From assembly GCA_003221075.1 (NCBI GenBank), contig QHUF01000281.1:1-36584 (forward strand): a stretch of DNA of 36,584 bases, in the 5' to 3' direction. This stretch comes from Gemmatimonadota bacterium. GTDB taxonomy: Bacteria > Gemmatimonadota > Gemmatimonadetes > Gemmatimonadales > GWC2-71-9. The notes under the pieces were generated by a model. The model was not told where the DNA came from and searched no databases. It saw only the letters and a list, made by a program, of their open reading frames with translations. Positions 16,385 to 23,869 of the stretch are shown here, piece after piece. Position 1 is the first letter of the stretch. Each line of letters opens with the position of its first letter. A program made the translations under genes and the position numbers.

Positions 16385-17794
16385 TTACGGCTTGCGACGA
16401 CGCACCTCAGGCTCGGTGCGCGGCTTCGACGCCTCACGTGGCGGCGGATCACGGCGCGGCTCGGCGTGTGGTTGTGGCTGGCTGCGCGGCTCATTCTGAG
16501 GCTCGGCTCGCCGCGGCTCGCTACGCGGTTCATTGCGCGGCTCGACGCGCCTGGGCTCGTCACGCCGCGGCTCCGACCTGGGCTCCACGACGCGGGGTTC
16601 TACGCGCCTTGGCTCGTCACGGCGTGGTTCCGACCTGGGCTCCACGACGCGGGGCTCCCCACGTCGTGGTTCGTCACGGCGCGGCTCCACTCGAGGCTGA
16701 TCAACGGGCGGCTGGACCATTGGCGGGTCTGAGGGCTGACGGCGCCCACCGTTGCCACGATCGTCATTGCCGCGGTTGCCACGATCGTCGTTGCCACGGT
16801 TGCCGTGGTTGCCCCGGTCGTTGCCGTTGTTGCCGCGGTCGTTGCCGTGGTTGCCGCGATCGTTGCCGTTATTGCCACGATCGTTGCCGCCGTTGTTGCG
16901 GTCATCGCCGGAGCGACCGCGACGATCGCGCACGTTGGGGGGCGGCACGCTGCCGAGCCCGCCGATATCCCGACCCGTGACTCCGCGACGCGTGTTGTCG
17001 TTGACCGGCCGCTCGCGCTCGCGAGAGACGAACGCTTCGCGGCTGGGACGATCGGTGCCCCAATCCTTGAAGATGAAGCGAGGCTGCGGACGGAAGGGCC
17101 GCACGAACACGACGCGGCTGCCGCCGTAATAGCGGTACGGATAGTACCAGGGATCGTCGTAGACGAACATGCGGAACCGAACGCACGAGTCGTAGTAGGG
17201 ATCCCAAGACGAATAGCTCACGTAGCTGTGGCAATCGTAGCAAAGGAAACGGGGATAGTCGTAATGCTGCCCGACGTTGTACGAGACGACATCGTAGTCC
17301 CAGTCGGTGTATCCTTCCGGGACGATGCGCTGCGAGAGGTCGGTCATCGCGACATACGGGTCGCCCCGCACGCGGCCATCGGCGATGACGCGATAATCCC
17401 AGTGGTCACCGCTCTCGATCTGGTCGTAGACGAAGGCATCTGCCGATGCGACACCGAACAGGTAGCCGACGCCGGGCTGGTCGTCGATCGTAAACGCATC
17501 GCTGCCCAGCACCCGACCATCGACCTCGAAATCCCGACCACCACGCGCGAAGTTGTCTTCCCACGGATCGCGAGGGAAAAGCACCCGGACGCGACCGTCG
17601 GTATCGACACGGAAGATCGTGACGTAAGCGTCCTGATCGAGGCGGAAGTACACCCGGACGCGCTCACCGCGGGTAAAAACGGCCGCGTCGTCCCGGTTGG
17701 TCCACACCTCGATACGCGGACGGTAGAGGCTGGCGTGCCGCGCCGAAGGGGCGGACACGACGGCCAAGCTGAGCAGAGCGATGGTTGTAAGCAT
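16385..17794 (-). CDS. DUF4384-domain protein with a long repetitive, disordered tail
   Basis: A 469-residue exported protein. The start at 17794 (MLTTIALLSLAVVSAPSA) gives a signal peptide and has GGGAGG 4 bases upstream; the frame stays open upstream but that extension lacks support. Residues ~20-130 match DUF4384: VWTNRDDAAVFTRGERVRVY, FRLDQDAYVTIFRVDTDG and VLFPRDPWEDNF. A Tyr/Asp-rich middle holds a short-spaced cysteine pair (FLCYDCHSYVSY) and RMFVYDDPWYYPYRYYGG. The last ~200 residues are low complexity: NDRGNNG/NDRGNHG repeats, then EPRRDEP-type repeats ending in RRRKP. DUF4384 occurs in envelope-associated proteins with poorly known roles. The very basic Arg/Pro tail could bind acidic polymers or cell wall, which is inference. 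It is transcribed divergently from the DUF58 operon. Confidence 0.85.
   Translation of the reverse strand: MLTTIALLSLAVVSAPSARHASLYRPRIEVWTNRDDAAVFTRGERVRVYFRLDQDAYVTIFRVDTDGRVRVLFPRDPWEDNFARGGRDFEVDGRVLGSDAFTIDDQPGVGYLFGVASADAFVYDQIESGDHWDYRVIADGRVRGDPYVAMTDLSQRIVPEGYTDWDYDVVSYNVGQHYDYPRFLCYDCHSYVSYSSWDPYYDSCVRFRMFVYDDPWYYPYRYYGGSRVVFVRPFRPQPRFIFKDWGTDRPSREAFVSRERERPVNDNTRRGVTGRDIGGLGSVPPPNVRDRRGRSGDDRNNGGNDRGNNGNDRGNHGNDRGNNGNDRGNHGNRGNDDRGNRGNDDRGNGGRRQPSDPPMVQPPVDQPRVEPRRDEPRRGEPRVVEPRSEPRRDEPRRVEPRVVEPRSEPRRDEPRRVEPRNEPRSEPRRAEPQNEPRSQPQPHAEPRRDPPPREASKPRTEPEVRRRKP
16554..16690 (-). repeat. 57-base tandem repeat coding an EPR-rich tail
   Basis: A 57-base unit starts at 16554 and again at 16611, with a partial third copy from 16668. 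The period was measured from the matching GGCTCGTCAC-like starts and from CGACCTGGGCTCCACGACG at 16574 and 16631. It encodes the 19-residue unit EPRVVEPRSEPRRDEPRRV. Because 57 is divisible by 3, changes in copy number would keep the frame. Confidence 0.85.
16750..16900 (-). repeat. Short-period repeat coding NDRGN(N/H)G units
   Basis: The stretch is built from variations of GTTGCCACGATCGTC and GTTGCCGTGG on the plus strand, coding the units NDRGNNG, NDRGNHG and NDDRGNRG on the minus strand. Copies differ at silent and non-silent sites, so it is an ageing array rather than a fresh expansion. It is part of the DUF4384 gene. Confidence 0.8.
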
Positions 17795-17856
17795 GATGCC
17801 TCCCGCCCCACGTAAGGCAGAGACTATGCCAGCGGCATGATGTACGTAAATTATAT

Positions 17857-17865
17857 TGTTATAAT
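17857..17865 (+). promoter_or_regulatory. Extended -10 promoter for the DUF58-mfd-surA-pdxA operon
   Basis: TGTTATAAT gives a TGn extension followed by a perfect TATAAT at 17860-17865, within an AT-rich stretch that stands out from the GC-rich surroundings. Transcription would begin near 17872, about 45 bases before the proposed TTG start at 17917. No good -35 box is visible, which suits an extended -10 promoter. A minus-strand TATAAT (17855 to 17850) overlaps the same stretch and may serve the divergent DUF4384 gene. Confidence 0.6.
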
Positions 17866-17916
17866 GACTTGGCAGGGTTGTCAGCCATTCCAGCTGTCCC
17901 ATTGCAAGGACATTTC

Positions 17917-18795
17917 TTGGCTCAGCGCCTAGACCTGCTGGATCCGGCGGAAGTTGCGCGTCTCGGCGGGATTGAGATCGTAGCCGAGGGCGTGGTCGAG
18001 GGATACCTCGCGGGGCTCCATCGGTCGCCTTTCCGCGGGTTTTCGGTGGAGTTCACCGAGCACCGCGCCTACCAGGCAGGCGACGAGCTGAAATACCTCG
18101 ACTGGCGGATCCTGGGCCGTTCCGATCGGCTGTTCGTAAAACAATTCGAAGAGGAAACGAATCTCCGCTCGATGATCCTGGTCGACGCCAGCCGGTCGAT
18201 GGCCTGGCAGGGCGCGCCGGAGCGCTTGACGAAGCGCGCCTACGCGGATCGCCTGGCTGCGGCGCTCGCGTTGATCCTGTTGCGGCAGCGCGATGCGACT
18301 GGACTCGTGACTTTCGATGACCAGGTTCGTCAAGTGATTCCCGCGCGCGTGAAAACGGGTCAATGGACTCGCATCGTGCGTGGCCTTCTCGATACGCCGG
18401 ATGGGCAGGGGACGGCGGCGGATGCGGCGCTGCAGCGCCTGACCGCTTTGCTCGCGCGCCGTGGCATGGTGGTCCTCATCTCGGATCTATTGTTCGATCG
18501 CGAGCTGGCACTCGCGGCATTGCGTTACTTGCGGCATCGCGGCCATCAGGTCGTCGTATTCCACCTGATGGACCCCGCGGAGGTAGAGCTCAGTGGTCCG
18601 CCGGAGGTGCGGTTCAAGGATCCCGAATCCGCGGTGAGCGTCGTGGTACGTCCTCGTGAGTTGGCCCGCGCGTATGCGGACACGGTGCGCCGCGAGATCG
18701 CCGCGTGGCGGAAGGCCTGCCGCCGACACGGCATTGCGTACCATCACGTGCAGACCGACATGCCGTTCGGCCTCGCGCTCCGCTTGTTGACGTGA
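17917..18795 (+). CDS. DUF58 (VWA-like) domain protein
   Basis: A 292-residue DUF58 protein. It has the family segment RSPFRGFSVEFTEHRAYQAGD, then DWRILGRSDRLFVKQFEEET, and a von Willebrand A-like metal site DASRSM (DxSxS) in ILVDASRSMAW. No membrane segment is seen, so it is likely cytoplasmic. DUF58 proteins usually partner with a MoxR-type AAA+ ATPase and BatA/B-like membrane proteins in envelope or complex-maturation systems; no MoxR gene is in this window. The start is set at TTG 17917 because AAGGA lies 6 bases upstream. An upstream TTG at 17869 in the same frame falls before the expected transcription start of the extended -10 promoter. The stop overlaps the next gene as GTGA. Confidence 0.88.
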   Translation: MAQRLDLLDPAEVARLGGIEIVAEGVVEGYLAGLHRSPFRGFSVEFTEHRAYQAGDELKYLDWRILGRSDRLFVKQFEEETNLRSMILVDASRSMAWQGAPERLTKRAYADRLAAALALILLRQRDATGLVTFDDQVRQVIPARVKTGQWTRIVRGLLDTPDGQGTAADAALQRLTALLARRGMVVLISDLLFDRELALAALRYLRHRGHQVVVFHLMDPAEVELSGPPEVRFKDPESAVSVVVRPRELARAYADTVRREIAAWRKACRRHGIAYHHVQTDMPFGLALRLLT

Positions 18796-20564
18796 GCTTC
18801 ATTCATCCGTTGGCACTGCTGGGACTCGCCGCCGCGGCGATCCCGGCTTTGCTCCACCTTTTGCAGCGGCGCATTCCACCCGAGTTCGATTTCCCTCCGG
18901 TCCGGTATCTCAGCGCGGCGGAACGGGAGAGCGCTCGACGGTTGAAGCTCCGGCACCTGCTGCTGCTGATTCTGCGCACGGCGTTGATCGTCGCGATCGT
19001 GCTCGCGGCCGCGCGGCCGCTGGTGCCGCTGCGGGGGGGCGGTGCTCACCAGCCGACCGCCGCCGTCTTCGTTCTCGATAACTCTCCATCGTCGGGAGCG
19101 ATCGTCGACGGCGGACTCGTGCTCGACCGGCTGCGTGTCGTGGCGCGCGCATCCCTTGGGCGCACCACGCCCGCCGATCGCGTGTGGCTGATGCTGTGCG
19201 ACGGCGTGCTGCGCGGCGGCACCCGCGAAGCGCTGCTGGCGACGATCGACAGCACGCGTCCCGGCTGGCTGCGGCTCGATTTGGTCCAGGCCGTCGAACG
19301 CGCCGCTCGCATCGTGAATGCACAGCCGCTGGTGGGCCATGAAGTGCACGTGCTCAGCGATTTACAACGCACGGCGCTGGTGTCGGGTCACGCCGATGTA
19401 CCGGCCGGCGTGAGGGTGCTGGCGCTCGCTCCTGGGCGCGGGGCACCCAATCGCGGAATTGCCACGGTCACGGTCTCCGAGGGTGCCGCAGTCGTCGAGT
19501 TGAGCGGCTCGCTGCTGGGGAGCGGCGGTACGCCGCAACCCGTGCCAGTGACAATCCGCATCGGCGCTGGCCGGCGCGACCGCGGAGAAGTCACGGCCCG
19601 TGGATTGGCGACGCCCGGCAGCGACCGCGCCGGCGGAGCGATCCGTTCAGCGGTCACCGTGTCGCTGCCGGCGCAGTCGCTCGCACCGGGGTGGTGGCTG
19701 GGCGAAGCGGCGCTCGAACCTGACGAGCTGCGCGCCGACGATCAGAGGCCGTTCGCGTGGCGCGTCGCGCCACCCGCGAGGGTCATGGCGACTCCCGGTG
19801 CCGGATCGTTCGTGGCGGCGGCGCTCGCCGTACTCCAGGAAGGCAGGCGCGTCGTCGAAGGCCGAGAAGTCGTGATCAGCGGAGGTGAACTGCCGACTAC
19901 TCCTCACGCCATCCTGCAGCCGCCCGCCGATCCGGCGCTCGTCGGACAGGCAAACCGTGCGTTGGCGTCGCGCGGCGTGCCGTGGCGGTGGGGTCAATTG
20001 GGAACTCCCGGAGCGCTCGCGTCGGCTGAATTGCCGGTGCTCAACGGCGTGCCCGTGGTGCGTCGCTACCGGATCGAGGGAGCGGCGAGCGGGGAGCAGG
20101 GTGGAGGTGACGTGCCGGCGACGGTGAATGGAGAACCGTGGCTCGTTAGGTCAGCAGGCATCGTGCTGCTCGGCAGCCGCCTCGATACCACTTGGACCGC
20201 GCTGCCGGCCGCGCCGGGGTTCGTGCCCTTCGTCGATGCGCTCGTCAATCGGATCGTGATGGGCGAAGCCGAAGTCGCGGCGGCCGAAGGGGCGCCGCGC
20301 GTGGAGTTTCGGACGCGCGGCACGGATACGATCGGAGCGACCGTGTTCGGTCCTGACCCACGCGAATCCGACCTCACGCCCGCCACGATAGCGCTCGTCA
20401 CGACCGCGCTAGGCGGAAAGGATCGAACGGCGGTGCTGGGTGCCGATCGATTTGCCGCCGAGGGTTTCTCCGGCACGCGGCGCGCCGACGCGAGCGGGAT
20501 CCTGCTGCTCCTGGCGTTGCTGCTCGCCGCCGCTGAGTTGGGGGTCGCGACCCGAACCCGCTGA
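18792..20564 (+). CDS. BatA-like membrane protein with VWA-type core
   Basis: A 590-residue membrane protein. The GTG start overlaps the DUF58 stop by 4 bases and gives SFIHPLALLGLAAAAIPALL, the N-terminal BatA/aerotolerance membrane helix that is followed by HLLQRR. A second helix lies at about residues 57-75 (LLLLILRTALIVAIVLAAA). The soluble part begins with AVFVLDNSPSS, a DxSxS-type VWA metal motif, and a C-terminal helix closes the protein (ILLLLALLLAAAEL). The region between is probably periplasmic or cytoplasmic beta-rich sequence without a named domain. With the DUF58 gene it forms the usual DUF58-BatA pair, here without the MoxR ATPase. It shares one base with the mfd start (TGATG). 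Confidence 0.85.
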   Translation: MSFIHPLALLGLAAAAIPALLHLLQRRIPPEFDFPPVRYLSAAERESARRLKLRHLLLLILRTALIVAIVLAAARPLVPLRGGGAHQPTAAVFVLDNSPSSGAIVDGGLVLDRLRVVARASLGRTTPADRVWLMLCDGVLRGGTREALLATIDSTRPGWLRLDLVQAVERAARIVNAQPLVGHEVHVLSDLQRTALVSGHADVPAGVRVLALAPGRGAPNRGIATVTVSEGAAVVELSGSLLGSGGTPQPVPVTIRIGAGRRDRGEVTARGLATPGSDRAGGAIRSAVTVSLPAQSLAPGWWLGEAALEPDELRADDQRPFAWRVAPPARVMATPGAGSFVAAALAVLQEGRRVVEGREVVISGGELPTTPHAILQPPADPALVGQANRALASRGVPWRWGQLGTPGALASAELPVLNGVPVVRRYRIEGAASGEQGGGDVPATVNGEPWLVRSAGIVLLGSRLDTTWTALPAAPGFVPFVDALVNRIVMGEAEVAAAEGAPRVEFRTRGTDTIGATVFGPDPRESDLTPATIALVTTALGGKDRTAVLGADRFAAEGFSGTRRADASGILLLLALLLAAAELGVATRTR

Positions 20565-23500
20565 TGCCGCTCGACTTTCTGCTCGAGAGGTTCCACGACC
20601 TTCCCGCCACGCGCGCGCTCATCGAGCGCCTACCGTCGCCCGGAAAGCGCATCGGAGTCGGTGGCCTTCCCGGCTCGAGCCCGGCGGTGTTGGTCGCTAC
20701 GCTCGCCCGCGCGTTGCCGCAACGCGTCTTTACCGTCGTCGCTCCCACTCCCGCGGACGGGGAGCGCTGGCTCGCGGATTTGCAAACGCTTCTGGGACCA
20801 GACACGACGGCGCTGTATCCACAGCGCGAATCGCTCGGTGCCGAGGAGCCGCATTACGAGCTCGCGGGCGAGCGCATCGAGACCCTCGAGGCGCTGCTGC
20901 GCGGGGCAGTGCGTGTACTGATTACGACGGCGCGGGCCAGTGCGGAACGAACGGCGGTGCCGGCGGCACTGGAGCAGGCGCGGCTCGTGATCGGCACTAA
21001 CGAGAAAAGGAGTCTCACCGACACGACGCAGCGCCTCGTGGAGATGGGGTACGAGCGTGTCCCCACTGTCACTGAAGTCGCGCAGTATAGCGTTCGTGGC
21101 GGAATTCTCGACGTCTACGGATTCGGGATGGCGACGCCGGCACGCATCGAATGGTGGGGCGACGACGTCGCCTCCGTTCGCAGCTTCGATCTCGATACGC
21201 AACGCTCGGGCGACACGGTCGATCGTGTGACCGTTCTGCCCGTGCGTGCGGAGTCGGTGCAGGGCCAGGTAGGGGCGCAGCATGCTGCGCCCCTTCGAAC
21301 GAACCTGTTGGCACTTCTCCCGACCGACACGGTCGTGGTCACCGATCAGGAATCCGCGGTGCAGCGCGAAGTCGAGCGCGCCTGGGCCGATGCCGCGCAC
21401 CATCTGGAGGTCGCCCGTCGGATGGGAGAAGAGCCGCCCCCGCGGGAGGAGCTGCTCATCGAACCCGGGGTGTGGCGGGCGCGACTTACCGCTCTCGCCC
21501 GCATCGCAGTCTCGGATGCCGAAACTGAGCAGCGCTTTCCACTCGCCCCGCCCGAGCATATCGACCGGGACTTGAAGCGACTGCGGCAGATCGTCGCGCA
21601 GCCCCCGCCGACCGTGATTCTCTGCGACAACGAAGGGCAGCTCGAGCGATTGGAGGAGCTGCTCGGGACCGATCGCGCCACGCTCGCGGTGGGGGCGCTC
21701 GATGGCGGATTCATCATGCCAACGCTGCGGGTGCTCACCGACCATGAGATTTTCCGCCGAGCGCGCCGCCTGCGGCGGCCGCGGCGCTATCGCAGTGCGC
21801 TGACGACCGCCGCATCGCGGCCGCTGACTCCGGGTGGGTACGTCGTACATCTCGAGCACGGGATCGGCATCTACCGCGGCTTGCAAACGATTGCGGTCGG
21901 GGCGGATGGAGCGACCCTCGAAGTCGCGGTCGTGGAATACGAAGGCGGTGACCGTCTGAACGTCCCGCTCTATCGTATCGATCAGCTCGAGCCGTATCGC
22001 ACGGCGGGCGATGGCGACGCGCCCCCGCCGCGTCTGCATCGCCTCGGCGCCCCGACGTGGCAGCGGCAGCGCGACAAGACGCGGGCCGCGATCCGCGCGA
22101 TGGCGGCCGAGTTGCTGGACCTGTACGCCCGGCGGCAGCTCGCCACGGGATTCTCGTTCCCTCCCGATACGCCGTGGCAGCGCGAGCTCGAGTCCGCCTT
22201 CCTTTATGAAGACACCCCGGACCAGCGGCGTGCATCGGACGAGGTCAAACGGGACATGGAGCGCGCCCGCCCGATGGACCGGCTGCTCGTCGGCGATGTC
22301 GGATACGGAAAGACCGAGGTCGCCGTGCGCGCGGCATTCAAGGCGGTGCAGGCGGGCAAGCAGGTCGCCGTCCTCGTGCCCACGACGATCCTCGCCGAAC
22401 AGCATGGGCGCACTTTTCGCGAGCGTCTCGCCGATTACCCGGTCCGCATCGAGGTGTTGTCCCGCTTTCGCAGCGCCAAGGAGACCGCGCCGCTGGTACA
22501 ACGCCTCGCCGCCGGCGAGGTCGATATCGTCATCGGCACCCACCGGTTGCTCTCCCCGGACGTAACGTTCAAGGATCTTGGCCTCCTGGTCGTCGATGAG
22601 GAGCATCGCTTCGGCGTGCGGCATAAGGAGCGCCTGAAGGCGCTCAAGTTGAGCGTTGACGTGCTGACGCTGACGGCCACACCGATTCCGCGAACCCTGC
22701 ACCTGTCCCTGGCCGGTCTGCGCGACCTCGCGCTGCTCGAGACCGCACCGAAGGACCGCTCACCCGTCCTCACATTCGTCGAGCCCTGGGACGACGCGCT
22801 GCTCGAGGAAGCGATGGCGCGCGAGCTCGATCGCGGTGGGCAGGTCTATTTCGTGCATAACCGGATCGAGACGATCGATACGGTCGCCGCGCGGGTGCGG
22901 GCACTCGCGCCGCGCGCGCGGCTTGCGCTTGCACACGGGCAGATGCGCGAGACCGATCTCGAAGCCGTCATGGGCCAATTCGTGCGGGGCGAGGTGGACA
23001 TCCTCGTGTCCACGATGATCGTCGAATCGGGCCTCGACGTGCCCAACGCCAACACGATGATCGTGGATCGCGCCGATCGGTTCGGCCTCGCCCAGCTTTA
23101 TCAGCTGCGCGGGCGGGTCGGGCGGAGCCACCGGCGGGCATTTTGTTATTTGCTCGTGCCCGATCAGGTAGAGCCCCTAGCGGAGGAACGTTTGCAGGTG
23201 CTGGAGCATCACACTGATCTAGGATCGGGCTATCGCATCGCACTGCGCGATCTGGAGCTGCGGGGGGCCGGGAACCTGCTGGGCGGCGAGCAGTCGGGGC
23301 ATGTGCAGGCGGTCGGCTTCGACATGTACCTACGATGGCTCGAAGAAACCGTCCGTGGGCTGAAGGCGGGGGACGGGGGACGGGGGACGACGAAAGAGTG
23401 GACGCCGCCGGATGTGACGCTGGACGCGCCGGCGCATTTGCCCGATGAGTACGTCCCCGACGATGACGCGAAGCTCGATCTGTATCGGCGGCTGGCGCGG

Positions 23501-23851
23501 GCTGAGCAACCAGGTGAGATTCAAGCCGTTCGTGACGAGCTGCGTGATCGCTTCGGACGATTACCGGCGGCCGCTGAGCGGCTCCTGCTCGTCGCCGAGC
23601 TGCGCGCGCTGGGTGCCCAGGCCGGTCTGGAGACGGTCTTGATCAAGGGCGACGAAGCGCGGCTCACATTCCGGCGTGACGCGTCGCCCCGTTTGGCGGG
23701 CCTGCAGGTGGCCCTCGAGGCGGTCCAGTTCGAGGCCGACGTGCGGCGCGCGATGCCGCTCTCCCTCAGGCTCCGCCGGCTCGGCGGAGAGTCGATCGGC
23801 CCCGGCCTGGTCCGGGCGCTCACGGCCGTTCTGCGGGACCATCACGGTTAA
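20564..23851 (+). CDS. mfd: Transcription-repair coupling factor Mfd
   Basis: A 1095-residue DNA translocase, a little short of the usual ~1150. Mfd removes RNA polymerase stalled at DNA lesions and recruits UvrA. The UvrB-like N-terminal module is present (GYERVPTVTEVAQYSVRGGI). The RNA polymerase-interacting domain appears as PGGYVVHLEHGIGIYRGLQT. The helicase domains carry Walker A GDVGYGKTE (about residue 576), VPTTILAEQH, the DEEH box in VVDEEHRFGVRHKERLK (about 677) and QLRGRVGRSHRRAFCYLL. The C-terminal domain ends TAVLRDHHG. Two oddities are embedded in frame: a perfect palindrome at 21272-21293 and three 7-base repeats at 23368-23388. The start overlaps the previous stop by one base. 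Confidence 0.97.
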   Translation: MPLDFLLERFHDLPATRALIERLPSPGKRIGVGGLPGSSPAVLVATLARALPQRVFTVVAPTPADGERWLADLQTLLGPDTTALYPQRESLGAEEPHYELAGERIETLEALLRGAVRVLITTARASAERTAVPAALEQARLVIGTNEKRSLTDTTQRLVEMGYERVPTVTEVAQYSVRGGILDVYGFGMATPARIEWWGDDVASVRSFDLDTQRSGDTVDRVTVLPVRAESVQGQVGAQHAAPLRTNLLALLPTDTVVVTDQESAVQREVERAWADAAHHLEVARRMGEEPPPREELLIEPGVWRARLTALARIAVSDAETEQRFPLAPPEHIDRDLKRLRQIVAQPPPTVILCDNEGQLERLEELLGTDRATLAVGALDGGFIMPTLRVLTDHEIFRRARRLRRPRRYRSALTTAASRPLTPGGYVVHLEHGIGIYRGLQTIAVGADGATLEVAVVEYEGGDRLNVPLYRIDQLEPYRTAGDGDAPPPRLHRLGAPTWQRQRDKTRAAIRAMAAELLDLYARRQLATGFSFPPDTPWQRELESAFLYEDTPDQRRASDEVKRDMERARPMDRLLVGDVGYGKTEVAVRAAFKAVQAGKQVAVLVPTTILAEQHGRTFRERLADYPVRIEVLSRFRSAKETAPLVQRLAAGEVDIVIGTHRLLSPDVTFKDLGLLVVDEEHRFGVRHKERLKALKLSVDVLTLTATPIPRTLHLSLAGLRDLALLETAPKDRSPVLTFVEPWDDALLEEAMARELDRGGQVYFVHNRIETIDTVAARVRALAPRARLALAHGQMRETDLEAVMGQFVRGEVDILVSTMIVESGLDVPNANTMIVDRADRFGLAQLYQLRGRVGRSHRRAFCYLLVPDQVEPLAEERLQVLEHHTDLGSGYRIALRDLELRGAGNLLGGEQSGHVQAVGFDMYLRWLEETVRGLKAGDGGRGTTKEWTPPDVTLDAPAHLPDEYVPDDDAKLDLYRRLARAEQPGEIQAVRDELRDRFGRLPAAAERLLLVAELRALGAQAGLETVLIKGDEARLTFRRDASPRLAGLQVALEAVQFEADVRRAMPLSLRLRRLGGESIGPGLVRALTAVLRDHHG
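21272..21293. repeat. Perfect 22-bp palindrome inside mfd
   Basis: The half-site GGGGCGCAGCA is followed exactly by its reverse complement, giving 11+11 bases without a loop. In frame it codes for VGAQHAAPL between VLPVRAESVQGQ and LLALLPTDTVVV. Mfd proteins are variable at this point, so it looks like a small REP-like or inserted palindromic element in a permissive loop. Confidence 0.8.
23368..23388 (+). repeat. Three tandem GGGGGAC heptamers inside mfd
   Basis: Three exact copies of GGGGGAC follow one another. Together they span 21 bases and keep the frame, coding part of AGDGGRGTT in the linker before the C-terminal Mfd domain. Gain or loss of one copy would shift the frame. Confidence 0.85.
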
Positions 23852-23869
23852 CGGAGAAAGAGGAAACGG

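Noticed and set aside
16554..16900. Possible CRISPR-like repeats
   Set aside because: The units are contiguous or near-contiguous, lack spacers of constant size, and keep the DUF4384 reading frame.
16805..17815. A 336-codon plus-strand frame opposite the DUF4384 gene, starting with Val/Ala repeats
   Set aside because: It is the complement of the coding repeats and spans the DUF4384 domain; the repeats explain the long frame.
20630..22702. A 690-codon open frame on the minus strand opposite mfd
   Set aside because: The plus strand encodes complete Mfd motifs here. The antisense frame has no recognisable domain and arises from GC-rich codon bias.
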